Source of the DNA: CALDTK01 sp963837005
GTDB taxonomy: Bacteria > Bacteroidota > Bacteroidia > Chitinophagales > Saprospiraceae
Length of the DNA: 64,000 nt
Assembly: GCA_963837005.1 (NCBI GenBank)
Contig: CAWIMC010000018.1
Span: 496,001-560,000 of the forward strand
Reading direction: 5' to 3'
The notes under the pieces were generated by a model that was not told the origin of the DNA, made no database searches, and saw nothing but the letters and a program-made list of their open reading frames with translations. Shown in pieces: positions 1-9,508 of this stretch. Numbering within the stretch: the stretch's first letter is position 1; the number at the start of each line of letters is the position of its first letter. Both the position numbers and the translations under genes were made by a program.

Positions 1-717
1 ATTGCTCATCAACAGCGGAGCCGCGAGAAAGTCTGCTAGTTCGACTTGCCCTTCTACTACTGGCTCCCCTCTCAGGTTTTCTATACCGAGCACATTCCCG
101 GCTTTCGCCAAAACCTGCCCCCGGATGATCCCCGGGAGTGCTCCTTCACCGACGCTCGGCGTTACCCAAACGCCATTGATGTAGGCGTACACGTTCGCGA
201 ACGCGGAGCACGCTACCCTACCCCACTGGTTGAGCAGCAGCGCTTCTTGCCCGGTGGCCAACCCACGTTGAGCGGCGAGGTTATCGGTGTAGGCTAGGGT
301 CTTGAAGCGGGTCGTCGGGTTGCCGGCGGGGCGGATGATGTCGGTGAGGACGAGGGTTTTTGGGGCGCTTACTTCCGGGCTCAACGGCGCGATGCCCAGC
401 GTAATGTCGGGCCCGTGTCCCGTCCAACTTGCCGTGACGCGGACCCGGTAATCCTGGCCCCGCCGTGCGTCTTCGAGGAGTCCGAGCGCCGCGGCCTCCA
501 AGCTTAGGCTATCCGGCAGCTCGCCGAAGCCGAGCGCCGCGGCGGCCAAACGCATGCGCGCCATGTGCTCCCCCCAGAACTCGAGCTCGTTTTGCCGAAA
601 GGCGATCGTCTCGAAGACCCCATCGCCGAGGCCGTAGCCGCTCAGACCAGGCGCGAGTCCGTCATCCGTGAACAGTTGCCCGTTGCGCCAGAAGCGCGGT
701 TCGTAGTCGACCTGCAT
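1..717 (-). CDS. pabC: Aminodeoxychorismate lyase-like class IV aminotransferase (partial)
   Basis: PLP enzyme of the class IV aminotransferase fold. In folate synthesis PabC releases pyruvate from aminodeoxychorismate to give p-aminobenzoate. The reading frame is open from the ATG at 717 to the window edge, so the C-terminus is missing. Visible family features are GYGLGDGVFETIAF near residue 28, the arginine-rich DYRVRVT stretch, and IIRGQVLAKAG, equivalent to the usual 'RG' loop before the conserved glutamate. It overlaps the end of pabA by 76 bases on the same strand, and pabA/pabB next door fix the pathway. D-amino-acid or branched-chain aminotransferase is the alternative within this fold, but context favours PabC. 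It carries one exact copy of the dispersed 16-mer, read as QVLAKAG. Confidence 0.8.
   Translation of the reverse strand, partial: MQVDYEPRFWRNGQLFTDDGLAPGLSGYGLGDGVFETIAFRQNELEFWGEHMARMRLAAAALGFGELPDSLSLEAAALGLLEDARRGQDYRVRVTASWTGHGPDITLGIAPLSPEVSAPKTLVLTDIIRPAGNPTTRFKTLAYTDNLAAQRGLATGQEALLLNQWGRVACSAFANVYAYINGVWVTPSVGEGALPGIIRGQVLAKAGNVLGIENLRGEPVVEGQVELADFLAAPLLMSN
100..115 (-). repeat. Dispersed 16-mer, exact (pabC)
   Basis: GGTTTTGGCGAAAGCC on the coding strand, read as V-L-A-K-A. Confidence 0.95.
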
Positions 718-1286
718 AGACGCACGAAAGTATCGATCATCGTCTGTCCATCGGGCGTCAGCAGACTCTCCGGGTGGAATTGCACCCCGAAGTGTGGGTG
801 ATCACGGTGCCGCATCCCCATGACCTCCCCACGATCCGTCCACGCGGTGACGATCAGGCTTGCGGGCGCTTCGACGGTAAGTGAGTGGTAGCGTCCGGCG
901 GCAAAGCTCCGCGGCACCCCCACGAACATCCTGTCTCCCTCGTGGGTCATCGCGCTCGGCCGGCCGTGCGTCGGCTCTCCACTGCGGATCGTCCGGCCAC
1001 CATAGGCGTTGGCCAGACACTGGTGGCCGAGGCAAACGCCAAAAATTGGAAGTTGCGGTGCACACCGTAGTAGGTCGATACAGATCCCAGCGTCCTCGGG
1101 GCGGCCAGGGCCGGGCGACAGGACGATTCCGCGGAGAGCGTCCGGTCCTGCCTTGCGGGCTTTCGCCAAAACCTCCGCCACTGAGATCTCCGTACTGCGT
1201 ACGACCTCTGTCTCGGCACCCGCCAACCGCACGTAGCGGGCGAGGTTGTACACAAAGGAATCACGGTTGTCTAGCACGAGGATCAC
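642..1286 (-). CDS. pabA: Aminodeoxychorismate/anthranilate synthase glutamine amidotransferase subunit
   Basis: Class I glutamine amidotransferase that supplies ammonia to the chorismate-using partner PabB. The nucleophile elbow FGVCLGHQ and the catalytic HFGVQFHPES are intact, and the N-terminus MILVLDNRDSFVYN is typical. The start is GTG at 1284-1286 and overlaps the pabB stop as GTGA, pointing to translational coupling. The last 25 or so residues overlap pabC and do not look conserved; the normal family end would fall near FVRLC. Because it sits between pabB and pabC, I name it pabA rather than trpG, although the protein alone cannot separate them. It contains one exact dispersed 16-mer, read as EVLAKAR. 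Confidence 0.88.
   Translation of the reverse strand: MILVLDNRDSFVYNLARYVRLAGAETEVVRSTEISVAEVLAKARKAGPDALRGIVLSPGPGRPEDAGICIDLLRCAPQLPIFGVCLGHQCLANAYGGRTIRSGEPTHGRPSAMTHEGDRMFVGVPRSFAAGRYHSLTVEAPASLIVTAWTDRGEVMGMRHRDHPHFGVQFHPESLLTPDGQTMIDTFVRLCRSTTNRASGATGNCSRMTDSRLV
1158..1173 (-). repeat. Dispersed 16-mer, exact (pabA)
   Basis: GGTTTTGGCGAAAGCC on the coding strand, read as V-L-A-K-A. Confidence 0.95.
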
Positions 1287-2645
1287 GGGCGCAAAGCTCG
1301 TAGGAAATCCGCGGCCTTGTCCTCGGTCTCAACGTACTCCTCTGTCGGGTCGCTCAGCGTCGTAATGCCTCCACCTACACCATAGCGCAGCGTTGCGCCT
1401 GGCTCATCGTCGGTGTAGGTATAGGTCGCCGTCCGGATCGCGACCGAGAAGTCGGCGTGCCCGCGGTCGTCGATAAAGCCGATGGCCCCGCAGTACACCC
1501 CACGCGTCCGCTGTTCGAGACGAGCGATGAGGTCCATCGCCGCAGCCTTGGGTGCCCCCGTAATGGAGCCGCAGGGGAATTGCGCCAGCAGGGCGTCTAC
1601 CGCCGTAAGGCCGGGCTTCAAAACGCCGGTCACGGTGGTTACGAGGTGGTGGACGCTCGCGAAGCTCCTCAGTTCGCACAGGCGCTCGACGATGACGCTC
1701 TCGTCGGTACAGACGCGACTCAAATCGTTTCGGACGAGGTCGGCGATCATCAAGTTTTCGGCACGGTCCTTCTCGGAGGCGAGCAGTTCATCGGCTAAAG
1801 CCTGATCGATCAGCAGGATCAGCGTGGCGCGGGCGCGTACCCTTAATCGGTTCTGCGATGACGCGCAGCCCGTCCGGACTCGCGATCGACGCGGAAGAAG
1901 CGCTCGGGCGAGGCGGAGACGATCGCGCCATCTCGAGGTATTGAAGCATGGCCGCGAAGGGGGCCTGCGTTTGGGCGAAGAGCCTTTCGGCAAAACGTAC
2001 CCCGTGCAGCTCCGTCGAAGTCTTGCGAGTGAAGCTTTATGCTCGCGGGTGAGATTGGCCTGAAACAGATCACCCGCCAGGATTGCCTCGCGGATGGCTG
2101 CGACACCGGCTTCGTAAACTGTAGCGCATCTGTGAGCTGACCGCCTGCCACAGCGGCAACAGTTCCCTCGGTCGAGAAGCGGCCTCCTTAGCCAAGTACT
2201 TCTCATAGATCATCTGGAACACCGCCTTCGAGTTCTGTCCGCATCCTCGTTTGTGTTCGCGAAACAGTAGGTTTTGCCGGAAGGCGTATGTGTGGCTAGA
2301 CAGCCATCGTAGTACCCGAGATGGACATCATCTGCAAAGTCATTGCTCCATCGCGAGCGAAGGGTCGATTTGCGTAGCGTACTCGTAGCCGATGTAGCCG
2401 AGCCAGCCGCTGATGAAGGGCGGCAAATTGTCATCGAGATCCCCCTCCGTATCAACCTGCCGCGAGCGGAGTCTGCTCCTCAGTTCCGTGACGGACGGTC
2501 GGCCTCGAATCGTCTCCTCCGGAAAGCCGACGATGACGTCCCACGCACTGCCTCCCCACCGCCTCAGGTAGTGCGTGTGGGGCACGCCCGCAAAAGCGGG
2601 CAAGAGTAGCTCGCAAGTCGGTAAACCTGTAAGGCGCTGTGTCAT
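1283..2645 (-). pseudogene. pabB: Aminodeoxychorismate synthase component I, multiply frameshifted
   Basis: Chorismate-binding subunit of p-aminobenzoate synthesis. Conserved pieces lie in different frames: the N-terminal region with FISGWLGYIGYEY, then VYEAGVAAIREAILAGD, then DGAIVSASPERFFRV, then EPIKGT, then a long intact C-terminal block with KDRAENLMIADLVRNDL, GSITGAPK and YCGAIGF. At least four frame changes are needed between 2340 and 1840. The ATG at 2643-2645 overlaps the TGA of the preceding gene as ATGA. Either this is a decaying gene or the assembly has base-level indel errors here; the intact C-terminal block and intact pabA favour error or very recent damage. Confidence 0.8.
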
Positions 2646-3358
2646 TCGCAGCCACTTACCAGGTCTAAAAACGTGCGCATGAACGCGTCGTCCTTGTGCT
2701 TGAATCGACCACTGGCCTTTAGAGCGCGCCCTTCGCAAGCATCGAGGTAAGAGATGAGCTGCTTGGAACTGCGTGGCACCTCGAAGGGCAGCTGACGAAA
2801 TCCGAGCAGATAGGTTACCGAATCGAGCTTGTAGGCCTGCGTGCGGGCCGGCGTGACGATCCCTCGGTTCTGCGTGGGATTACTGGCTTGGTACACCAGG
2901 AATTTCTTGGCCGCCATGCGGGAACCGTCTTCGCTTCTTGCCTGGACCTCGAGGTAGCAAAACTCCTTGCTACTCTTACCGATGAGTAAAGCCCGTACGT
3001 AGCTGCGCTCGCCGATAATAGCGCGCGGGATGTCGGATTCGTTGATGGCGAAGAGCGCTCCGTCGAGAATTACTTCGATCTTGAAGGTTTCGCGATTGTA
3101 TCGCGCGAGCGTCGAGTAGGCATTACCCTGGACGTCGGTAAAAGTCCCCTCGGCGAAGTTGGGATAGTCATAGCTCAGTTCTTCAAAGAGCGTCGGATCG
3201 TTAGGATTGGTGATGTAGCTCACCCTACCCGACTTGAGTCCGGCGATGGCGTCGGTCCCGTTAACGAATTGGCGCAGGTCTACCCGGGTAGGTTCGGATT
3301 GTGCGCTCAGCGAGACCCCGAACGCGAGAGATAGGATAAAAGATAAAGAAGTCCTCAT
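2642..3358 (-). CDS. Secreted protein of unknown function
   Basis: A 238-residue protein with a clear signal peptide (MRTSLSFILSLAFGVSLSAQ, cleavage after the AQ region), so it is exported. I do not recognise a family. The body is a mixed beta-rich sequence with LARYNRETFKIEVILDGALF and KEFCYLEVQARSEDGS, and two cysteines near the C-terminus (DACEGR, VSGCE). It lies between the SusD/SusC pair and pabB on the same strand. Its stop overlaps the pabB start (ATGA), which suggests co-translation even though no shared function is evident. The reading frame is intact, unlike both flanking large genes. Confidence 0.6.
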   Translation of the reverse strand: MRTSLSFILSLAFGVSLSAQSEPTRVDLRQFVNGTDAIAGLKSGRVSYITNPNDPTLFEELSYDYPNFAEGTFTDVQGNAYSTLARYNRETFKIEVILDGALFAINESDIPRAIIGERSYVRALLIGKSSKEFCYLEVQARSEDGSRMAAKKFLVYQASNPTQNRGIVTPARTQAYKLDSVTYLLGFRQLPFEVPRSSKQLISYLDACEGRALKASGRFKHKDDAFMRTFLDLVSGCE

Positions 3359-3420
3359 AGTAGGAATCAGTAATCGTGATGGTGTAGTAGGAGGTAATGA
3401 TTTGCTAAGGTAGCAAAATG

Positions 3421-3452
3421 GAAAAAGGGGGGAAAGCCTTAGCTCTCCCCCC
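3421..3452 (-). terminator. Rho-independent terminator after susD
   Basis: On the minus strand six G's and six C's close an 11-bp stem with a four-base loop (3427-3452), followed directly by a run of T (complement of 3421-3426). It lies 26 bases beyond the susD stop and separates susCD from the downstream secreted-protein gene. Confidence 0.8.
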
Positions 3453-3477
3453 TCTCCTAATGAATCGTCACCACGAA

Positions 3478-4848
3478 CTACTGGTAAAGCGGCAGTGGCG
3501 TCGCGAGTGGCACTACACCAGGGAAGTTCGAGTTGGAGGACTCCTCTGTCGAAGGGTAGAAGAACCGCTTGGCGAGTGGATCGCCGCCTTCGGATGGGGC
3601 ACCAATCAGGTTGTTGGTACGGTTGAGGTCGTAGAAGGCCGTAAGACCGATGACGCTCAGGTACTTCTCGACGAGGATCACACGGCGGAGATCGTCGGTC
3701 GTAGCGAAATCACCCGCGACAAAGTCTTCGTAATCTTCCGAATCGAGCTTGGTGTCCCAATACTCCCGTGCTGCGTTGAGAGCGGTGCGCGCGTCCTCAG
3801 CGTTTGGCGTACTCTTCAGCAGAGCTGCCTCAGCGCGGATGAGTAGCACCTCGGCGGAGGTGAGGATCGGGAGGGGCGCGTCGATCGCTGCCCAGCCCCC
3901 GTTGCTAATATTGTAGCGAACGCCGTCGGCCACCACGTCACCCGGTTGAATGAAGAAGTTGTACCGAGCGTTATCGCTCGTCTTGGAGTCGTTCTTCGAG
4001 CGGGAAACTGCGGAGGTGTCGGACAGCAGCTGCTGGAAGTAGGACAGGCCTTGAGTCTCGTCTCCTATCGTGAGATAGGTGGTACGCTGCTCGAATTCGA
4101 ACTGCCACCAGAGGTTCTCGCTGAAGTTCGCGGTCGTCGATGCGATCTGGAGATCTTCGGCAGGCGTATCCATCCCCGATGCGACGGCAGCAGTGTAAGC
4201 GCCATCGTAATCCATGAGGCCGAGCAGGTAACGAGCCTTGAGGGCTTGTGCTACCTGAGCCCACGTCGAGGTGGTAGTGTAGATGAGGCGCCCGGTCGTC
4301 GTAGGAGCGATCGTACCGAGGTTCGGTATTGCCTCGTCGAGAAGGGCCACCGCGTTCCGCAGTACGGACTCTTGCGAGTCGTAGATGGGGTCGGGGAACT
4401 CCGTGATTTGGTTGACCTGCGTAAACGGCACATCGCCGAACATCAGGGCAGCCTCGCCGAAGTAGTACGCCTCCAAGACCGTGGCGACGGCGGTTAGCGC
4501 CGGCGTTGTAGAAAGTTCCTTAGCGGCTTGTGCCTGGACGATACCGCGCTGGTAGATATCGAGCCAGACTTCGTCGAAGTCGTTGTTACCAATCCCATAC
4601 GCGTCGTAGGTGATGTACTGACGGTCGGTACCGGTAAGCTGATCGGCCCACATAGCAGCGATGTGCGCAGGAAAGGCGCCAGCGAGCGAAGCTTGATTAA
4701 GCTGCGCCTGGTTGAGAGCCAGGACCCGCGTATTCGCGGTGAAGTTGTTCGGATCGTTATTCAGATCGGCGACGGTGGATTCGCAACCGCCTGAACCGAC
4801 GAGGAGTACTGCCGCAGCAGCACCCGAGAAGAAGGTTTGCTTTGTCAT
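3478..4848 (-). CDS. susD: SusD/RagB-like outer-membrane nutrient-binding lipoprotein
   Basis: Surface lipoprotein that forms the lid of a SusC-type TonB-dependent channel and captures the ligand. A lipoprotein signal ends at LLVGSGGC (Cys about residue 22). The helical TPR-like core contains DFDEVWLDIYQRGI, EAYYFGEAALMFGDVPFTQ and a C-terminal VEKYLSVIGLTAFYDLNRT stretch, fitting the SusD-like_2 group. Length 456 aa is slightly short for SusD but complete. It starts 12 bases after the susC stop, giving the usual susC-susD order on the minus strand, and a strong terminator follows. The ligand cannot be read from sequence, and no glycosidase sits immediately next to the pair. Confidence 0.9.
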   Translation of the reverse strand: MTKQTFFSGAAAAVLLVGSGGCESTVADLNNDPNNFTANTRVLALNQAQLNQASLAGAFPAHIAAMWADQLTGTDRQYITYDAYGIGNNDFDEVWLDIYQRGIVQAQAAKELSTTPALTAVATVLEAYYFGEAALMFGDVPFTQVNQITEFPDPIYDSQESVLRNAVALLDEAIPNLGTIAPTTTGRLIYTTTSTWAQVAQALKARYLLGLMDYDGAYTAAVASGMDTPAEDLQIASTTANFSENLWWQFEFEQRTTYLTIGDETQGLSYFQQLLSDTSAVSRSKNDSKTSDNARYNFFIQPGDVVADGVRYNISNGGWAAIDAPLPILTSAEVLLIRAEAALLKSTPNAEDARTALNAAREYWDTKLDSEDYEDFVAGDFATTDDLRRVILVEKYLSVIGLTAFYDLNRTNNLIGAPSEGGDPLAKRFFYPSTEESSNSNFPGVVPLATPLPLYQ

Positions 4849-4860
4849 GGTGCTGGTGGT

Positions 4861-7800
4861 TTAGAAACCGAGATTGAGGTTGATGATGAACGAGCGGGTC
4901 GTCGGGTTGGTGAAGTAGTCTAGACCACGTCCCTTTGAGGCCCCCGTAAGGTTAAGGTCCGGGTCGATGTCTGGAAACTGTGACCAGAATAGGATATTAC
5001 GTCCGGTAACGCCGATGGTAGCGGAGTTGAGCCCAACCTTCGTGAGGAGGCTCCTGTCGATTGAGTAAGACAAGCCAAGTTCTCTAAGGCGCGTCCAACT
5101 GGCGTCGAAGATGAACTGCTCGTCGAGCGTGCCGAAGCCTCCGCCCTGGCCACCGTACCATGCTTGCGTGAGGGCGACTGGGCCACCGCCAAAGTCCCCG
5201 ATATTCCCGCGGAAAGAGGTGCCCGCAGGGATTACGTTACCGTTGGCCTCGACGAGGTCGGTCGGCGCGACGGAAGTATTGGCGGTGTTCGGGTGGATAC
5301 CGAAGGTGTGGAGTACACCGTACGTACCGGCCCACTGATCGTTGCCCTGGCTCGTTTCGAAGAGGAAGCTGAACGTCAAGACCTTTGTAGAACACCTCGG
5401 CACCGAGTCCGCCCCTCCAATCGGGATTAGGATCGCCGATGATCCCCTGCGTAGCGGCTGCATTCGGGAACCCGCGCTCGTTCAGTACGATGGGACTGTT
5501 GCGATCCTCCTGATCCACGCGCTCGAAGCGACCGCCATAGATGGACGCGAAAGGTGCACCCTCGATGACCGAGGAAGAGGTACCAGTAAAGCCGTTTAGC
5601 AAGTACCGGCTGACCTCTGGCAACTTTTCGACAATATTGCGATTGCGGCTGAAGTTACCGAAGATGCGCATGCTAAAGTCATCGCTCGAGTAGAGTCGGT
5701 AACTGGCGTCGAGTTCGATACCCTCGTTGCTGATCTCTGCCGCGTTGGCATAGATCTCGGAAAAGCCGCTGCTCGGGGGCGCCTCGATAGGGAGGATAGC
5801 ATCTTCTGTAGTACGGGTATAGTAAGTAGCACCGAGGGACACCTTGTTGGCCAAGAATCGGAAGTCACCGCCGATCTCGATACTCGGTCACCGTCTCGAT
5901 CGTAAGGTTGGGGTTACCCTGGACATTCCGCGACGGAACGTACCGCCGAAGTTGTTTGCGTCGAAGGTAGTCGCCCCACCCTTCGCTACCGGACAGTCGC
6001 GGAGAAGAAGATGTCTTGGTTGACGTACAGCGGTGGCTCGATACCGATCTGGCCGTAGCTAGCGCGCAGTTTAGCGAAGCTCAAAGTTGCGCGATGGATC
6101 GTCGAAGAGCTTATAGCCGAGCGATGCGCTCGGGTAGAAGAAGATCTGATCCGCGATAGTGGTGGTGCGCTCGACACGTCCGGTAAGCTCGATGAACAGC
6201 TTATCGTCGTAGTCGACGTTAAACACCGCGAAGGCTCCGTTCTTTCGGTTGCGTGTCAGGAACTGCTCACCGTCCGGTTGGGAGTATACCGTTCTCGCTG
6301 ATGAACTTCGTTGGGTCATCAATCAGGAAGTTATTGGTCCGAGGTCGTCGGCTGTCGCTTATCGGTAGAAGTAATGTTGTAACCTACGTTGAAGCCGAGT
6401 CCGATCTTTGACGGAAGATCGTAGTTACCGGTCAAGGAACAGGAAGAGGGTTTGGTTCTTCTCGCTGATGTCATCGCGGAAGTACCCGCCGTTGGCGAAG
6501 TCACCAGCGGAATTCTTCGGGAAGAATGTCTGACGAGCGTCGGTGTAGTAGTCGAGACCGTAGCGTACGGTAGCGGTGAGGCCATTGATGATGCGTCCAG
6601 TTGACCTCGGGCGTCACGATAAAGCGATCGACATTGCTGTTGTTGGTCTGACGGTTGATGGTCCAACCTGGGTTGTTGTAGATCGGGAGACGGGTCGCCA
6701 AGGTACGGACGGTAGCCCCGGTGCCCCGGACGGGAACACCCGATGCGTCGAAGTCTGTCCGTCGAAGTCGGTGTTGTCGAAGTCCGGCGAGGTTCGCAGG
6801 TAGCCAAGGTAAAGGCCATTAAGGTTCGACCCACCCTGGATCCGGTTCGAGGAAATCCCCGACCAGGACGTATTCAGACGGAAGTCGAGCTTGTCGGTGA
6901 GGTTTATCCTGTTGTTTAGACGCACGGTGTTACGTCGTAGTCGCTCGCACCCTTGATGATTCCCTCCTGGTCGGTGCGGCTGAAGCTGAGGAAGGTGTTC
7001 GAGAAGTTCGTGTTGAACGTAACACCGACGCTCCAAGCTCTGCCGTGACGCCGGTCTGGAAAACTTGGTCCCGGTTGACATCGTTGAAGGTCTCCTGCTG
7101 CGCTTCTTACGGTAAGGGGGTAGTAGCGACGTGCCGGTTTGGTTACCGAGAAAGTACGCTCCTGTCTGTCGACGTCATCGGCCCCACCGGGCGCGCACGA
7201 GATGCGGTCGCCCCAGGTGAGCGACGTATTAGGCACGTAACAGCCGAATTGATCAAAATTCTCAGTAGGGTTTGGCACGACCCTGTCCAAATGTGCTCTG
7301 CTTCGCGTGCTCGAGGTTGATTTGGTCGAAGCTCGACGGAGCTGTTGACGCTTACGCTAAAACGCTTGCGACCGGCGGCGGCGCCGGACTTCGTCGTGAT
7401 GACGAGTACACCGTTAGCGGCACCCGTACCGTAGACGGCGGCGGCACTCGCACCTTTCAGTACGGTGATGCTCGCGATGTCGTTCGGGTTGATGTCGTTG
7501 AGGCGAGACTGTTGGACCACACCTGCTGTAGCTCCAGCGCCGTTACCACCTGCGGTAGTACTGGCAGTTCGAGATCGGAATACCATCAAGAATGATGAGC
7601 GGACTAGCGTCTCCGAGGATTGTGTTCTGGCCACGGATCTGGATGTAGGCACCGGCTCCTGGGTCACCAGAGTTACGGGTAATCTGTACGCCGGAGGTCT
7701 TACCTGCCAGACCTTGGATCACACCGGTCTCACCGGAGCGCTGAAGGTCCTTCGTGTTGACGAGCGTCGCCGACGACAGGTCATCGTCCTTCTTACGCTC

Positions 7801-8133
7801 GATGCCGAGCGCGGTGACAACCACCTCGGAGATCTCGATCCCCTCGGCGAGGGTGACCTCATAGTTGTTGGCTGCACCGACCTGGATCTCTTGCGAGCCA
7901 TAACCCGTGTAGCTAATCACCAGCATCGGGGAAGTCTTGGTGGTGTTGAGGGCGAAGTTGCCGTCGATATCTGTAACTGTACCGACGGAGGTCCCTTTGA
8001 TGAGGACCGAGGCGCCGATGACGCTTTCGCCGGCATCGTCGCGGACTACACCCGTAATCGTGCGCTGCAGCTCCTGCCCGTAGGCAAAAAACGCGCACAT
8101 CACGAGTGAGAGGACTAGTGAAAGTCTTTTCAT
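4861..8133 (-). pseudogene. susC: SusC/RagA-type TonB-dependent receptor, broken by many frameshifts
   Basis: Outer-membrane channel partner of SusD. The N-terminus at 8133 reads MKRLSLVLSLVMCAFFAYGQ (signal peptide), then a CarboxypepD_reg-like domain (ITGVVRDDAGESVIGASVLI), TonB-box region EISEVVVTALGIERK and the plug, with NDIASITVLKGASAAAVYG in another frame. Barrel segments follow in all three minus frames down to the intact C-terminal piece ending SFIINLNLGF with the terminal aromatic. The total span (about 1090 codons) is normal for SusC, so sequence is not missing; instead small indels repeatedly shift the frame (roughly ten changes). The ATG is preceded by an A/T-rich leader. Sequencing error at a contig end and real decay are both possible. 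Confidence 0.85.
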
Positions 8134-8776
8134 AGTTTTAAAAATTTTAGCTTCAGTGACTAGTTGTGGTACGAAAATTGAAAGTTCTGACCGATAGGCC
8201 GAACATAGACTACACAGTTGACATTTGAGGCGGTACACGATCTACCCCCTGTCGGTTTTGTCGAGGCTGTAGTGGGTTGCGTCGGTGGGCTCGCCACGTT
8301 CGTCGTGAATCACTCAGCGATTCGGCAAGCCGCAAACTTAACAAAAGATTCGAAGCTCGCGTCCCGCAAAATGTCCCTTGTGGACAGAAGTGCATGCCGG
8401 CATACCGAATTTACGGATTCTGCTGCCCGTTCCGATAGATTCGAGGGTCTCGTCATGCCGCACCCGAAGGATCGTCCGCAGACTGATTCGTTAACTTACA
8501 GCCTGCTCCAAGGCTTTTGGCCTGCCGCACTGCCTTTCCGCTGTTATATGTCGCGGGGCCTACAAAAATGGTTTCTTCTCGTCAAACCCGAGCTTCCCGC
8601 CCTGGCAGACGCAGCTCTGTGACCCAGGACGAGCGTTTTGGCGCAAGCCCCGTACCTCCCCCGCTAGCACCTCCCGAAGCGTTAAGATCTGTTAAGCTGA
8701 ATCGCGACGCGTTAAACTCTGTTAGCAAACCGTTTGCCTACTCACGCACCTGCCTTCCAGGGTGTAGCCTTGCCGC
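8134..8776. other. Intergenic region upstream of susC and the barrel gene
   Basis: About 640 bases between two divergent genes. I see no convincing ORF. The susC side has an A/T-rich leader immediately before the ATG. Several short GTTAA-containing direct repeats occur around 8680-8720. No clear hairpin terminator, RNA gene or riboswitch was recognised. A control region for the divergent pair is the likely role. Confidence 0.5.
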
Positions 8777-9460
8777 ATGAAAGCAACAACTACCCAACTC
8801 CTCGCCGCCGCTCTCCTCCTTACCAGCACAGGACTCTTTGCCCAACGCCCCGGCAACATGGCACCGCCGAGCGAGCTCACCTCCCGCGCCGCCAACGAAG
8901 AGCGCCAGCTCATCAGCGTGCAGACCGGCATCGGGTGGTTCGGACTCGTGCGCGGCGCAGAGTCCACTACGACGATCTCTTTTCTCGGGGACACTACTGA
9001 ATTTCGCAGCCAAATTACGGGGACGCCTGCGGTCGGCGTGGCCTACGACTATCGCGTCAACAACGTGCTGAGCCTCGGGGGGGCGGCCTCGTACCAGAGC
9101 CTCCGGTTTCACGACTTCCGCAGCGACGACCGCGCCATCGACCCCAACGCCGAGCTGCGCCTCAACCGGACGTTGATCGGGGCACGGGTGCTGTTCCACT
9201 ACGGTCGCTCGGAGCGAGTCGAGATGTACAGCGGTCTGCGGATGGGAATTACGGTGTGGAACCTGCGCGCCAGAAATTTCGGCGAAGGGCAGGTCGAGAA
9301 CATTGACGGCCTCGGCTCGGTGACGGCTGCAGTTACGCCGCAGGTGACGTTTATCCCGTTCGGGTTCCGCGCCTACCTCACGCCGCAGCTCAACCTCGGG
9401 GCGGAGTTCGGGCTCGGGTCTCCGCACATTGCGGCGGTGCAGCTGGCCTACAGATTCTAG
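8777..9460 (+). CDS. Outer-membrane beta-barrel protein
   Basis: A 227-residue exported protein: signal peptide MKATTTQLLAAALLLTSTGLFAQ, then alternating hydrophobic/polar strands (VGVAYDYRVNNVLSLGGAASYQ, LIGARVLFHYG, VEMYSGLRMGITVW) and a C-terminal LAYRF with the terminal phenylalanine typical of barrels inserted by BAM. It resembles small opacity-type or PorT-like barrels; no ligand or enzyme motif is seen. hisIE follows 48 bases later on the same strand, and I infer no functional link. Confidence 0.75.
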   Translation: MKATTTQLLAAALLLTSTGLFAQRPGNMAPPSELTSRAANEERQLISVQTGIGWFGLVRGAESTTTISFLGDTTEFRSQITGTPAVGVAYDYRVNNVLSLGGAASYQSLRFHDFRSDDRAIDPNAELRLNRTLIGARVLFHYGRSERVEMYSGLRMGITVWNLRARNFGEGQVENIDGLGSVTAAVTPQVTFIPFGFRAYLTPQLNLGAEFGLGSPHIAAVQLAYRF

Positions 9461-9508
9461 AGCGTTGGGCTTGGGGGTCACCGCCGGGCCGGGCATCTTT
9501 GCCGCCCG

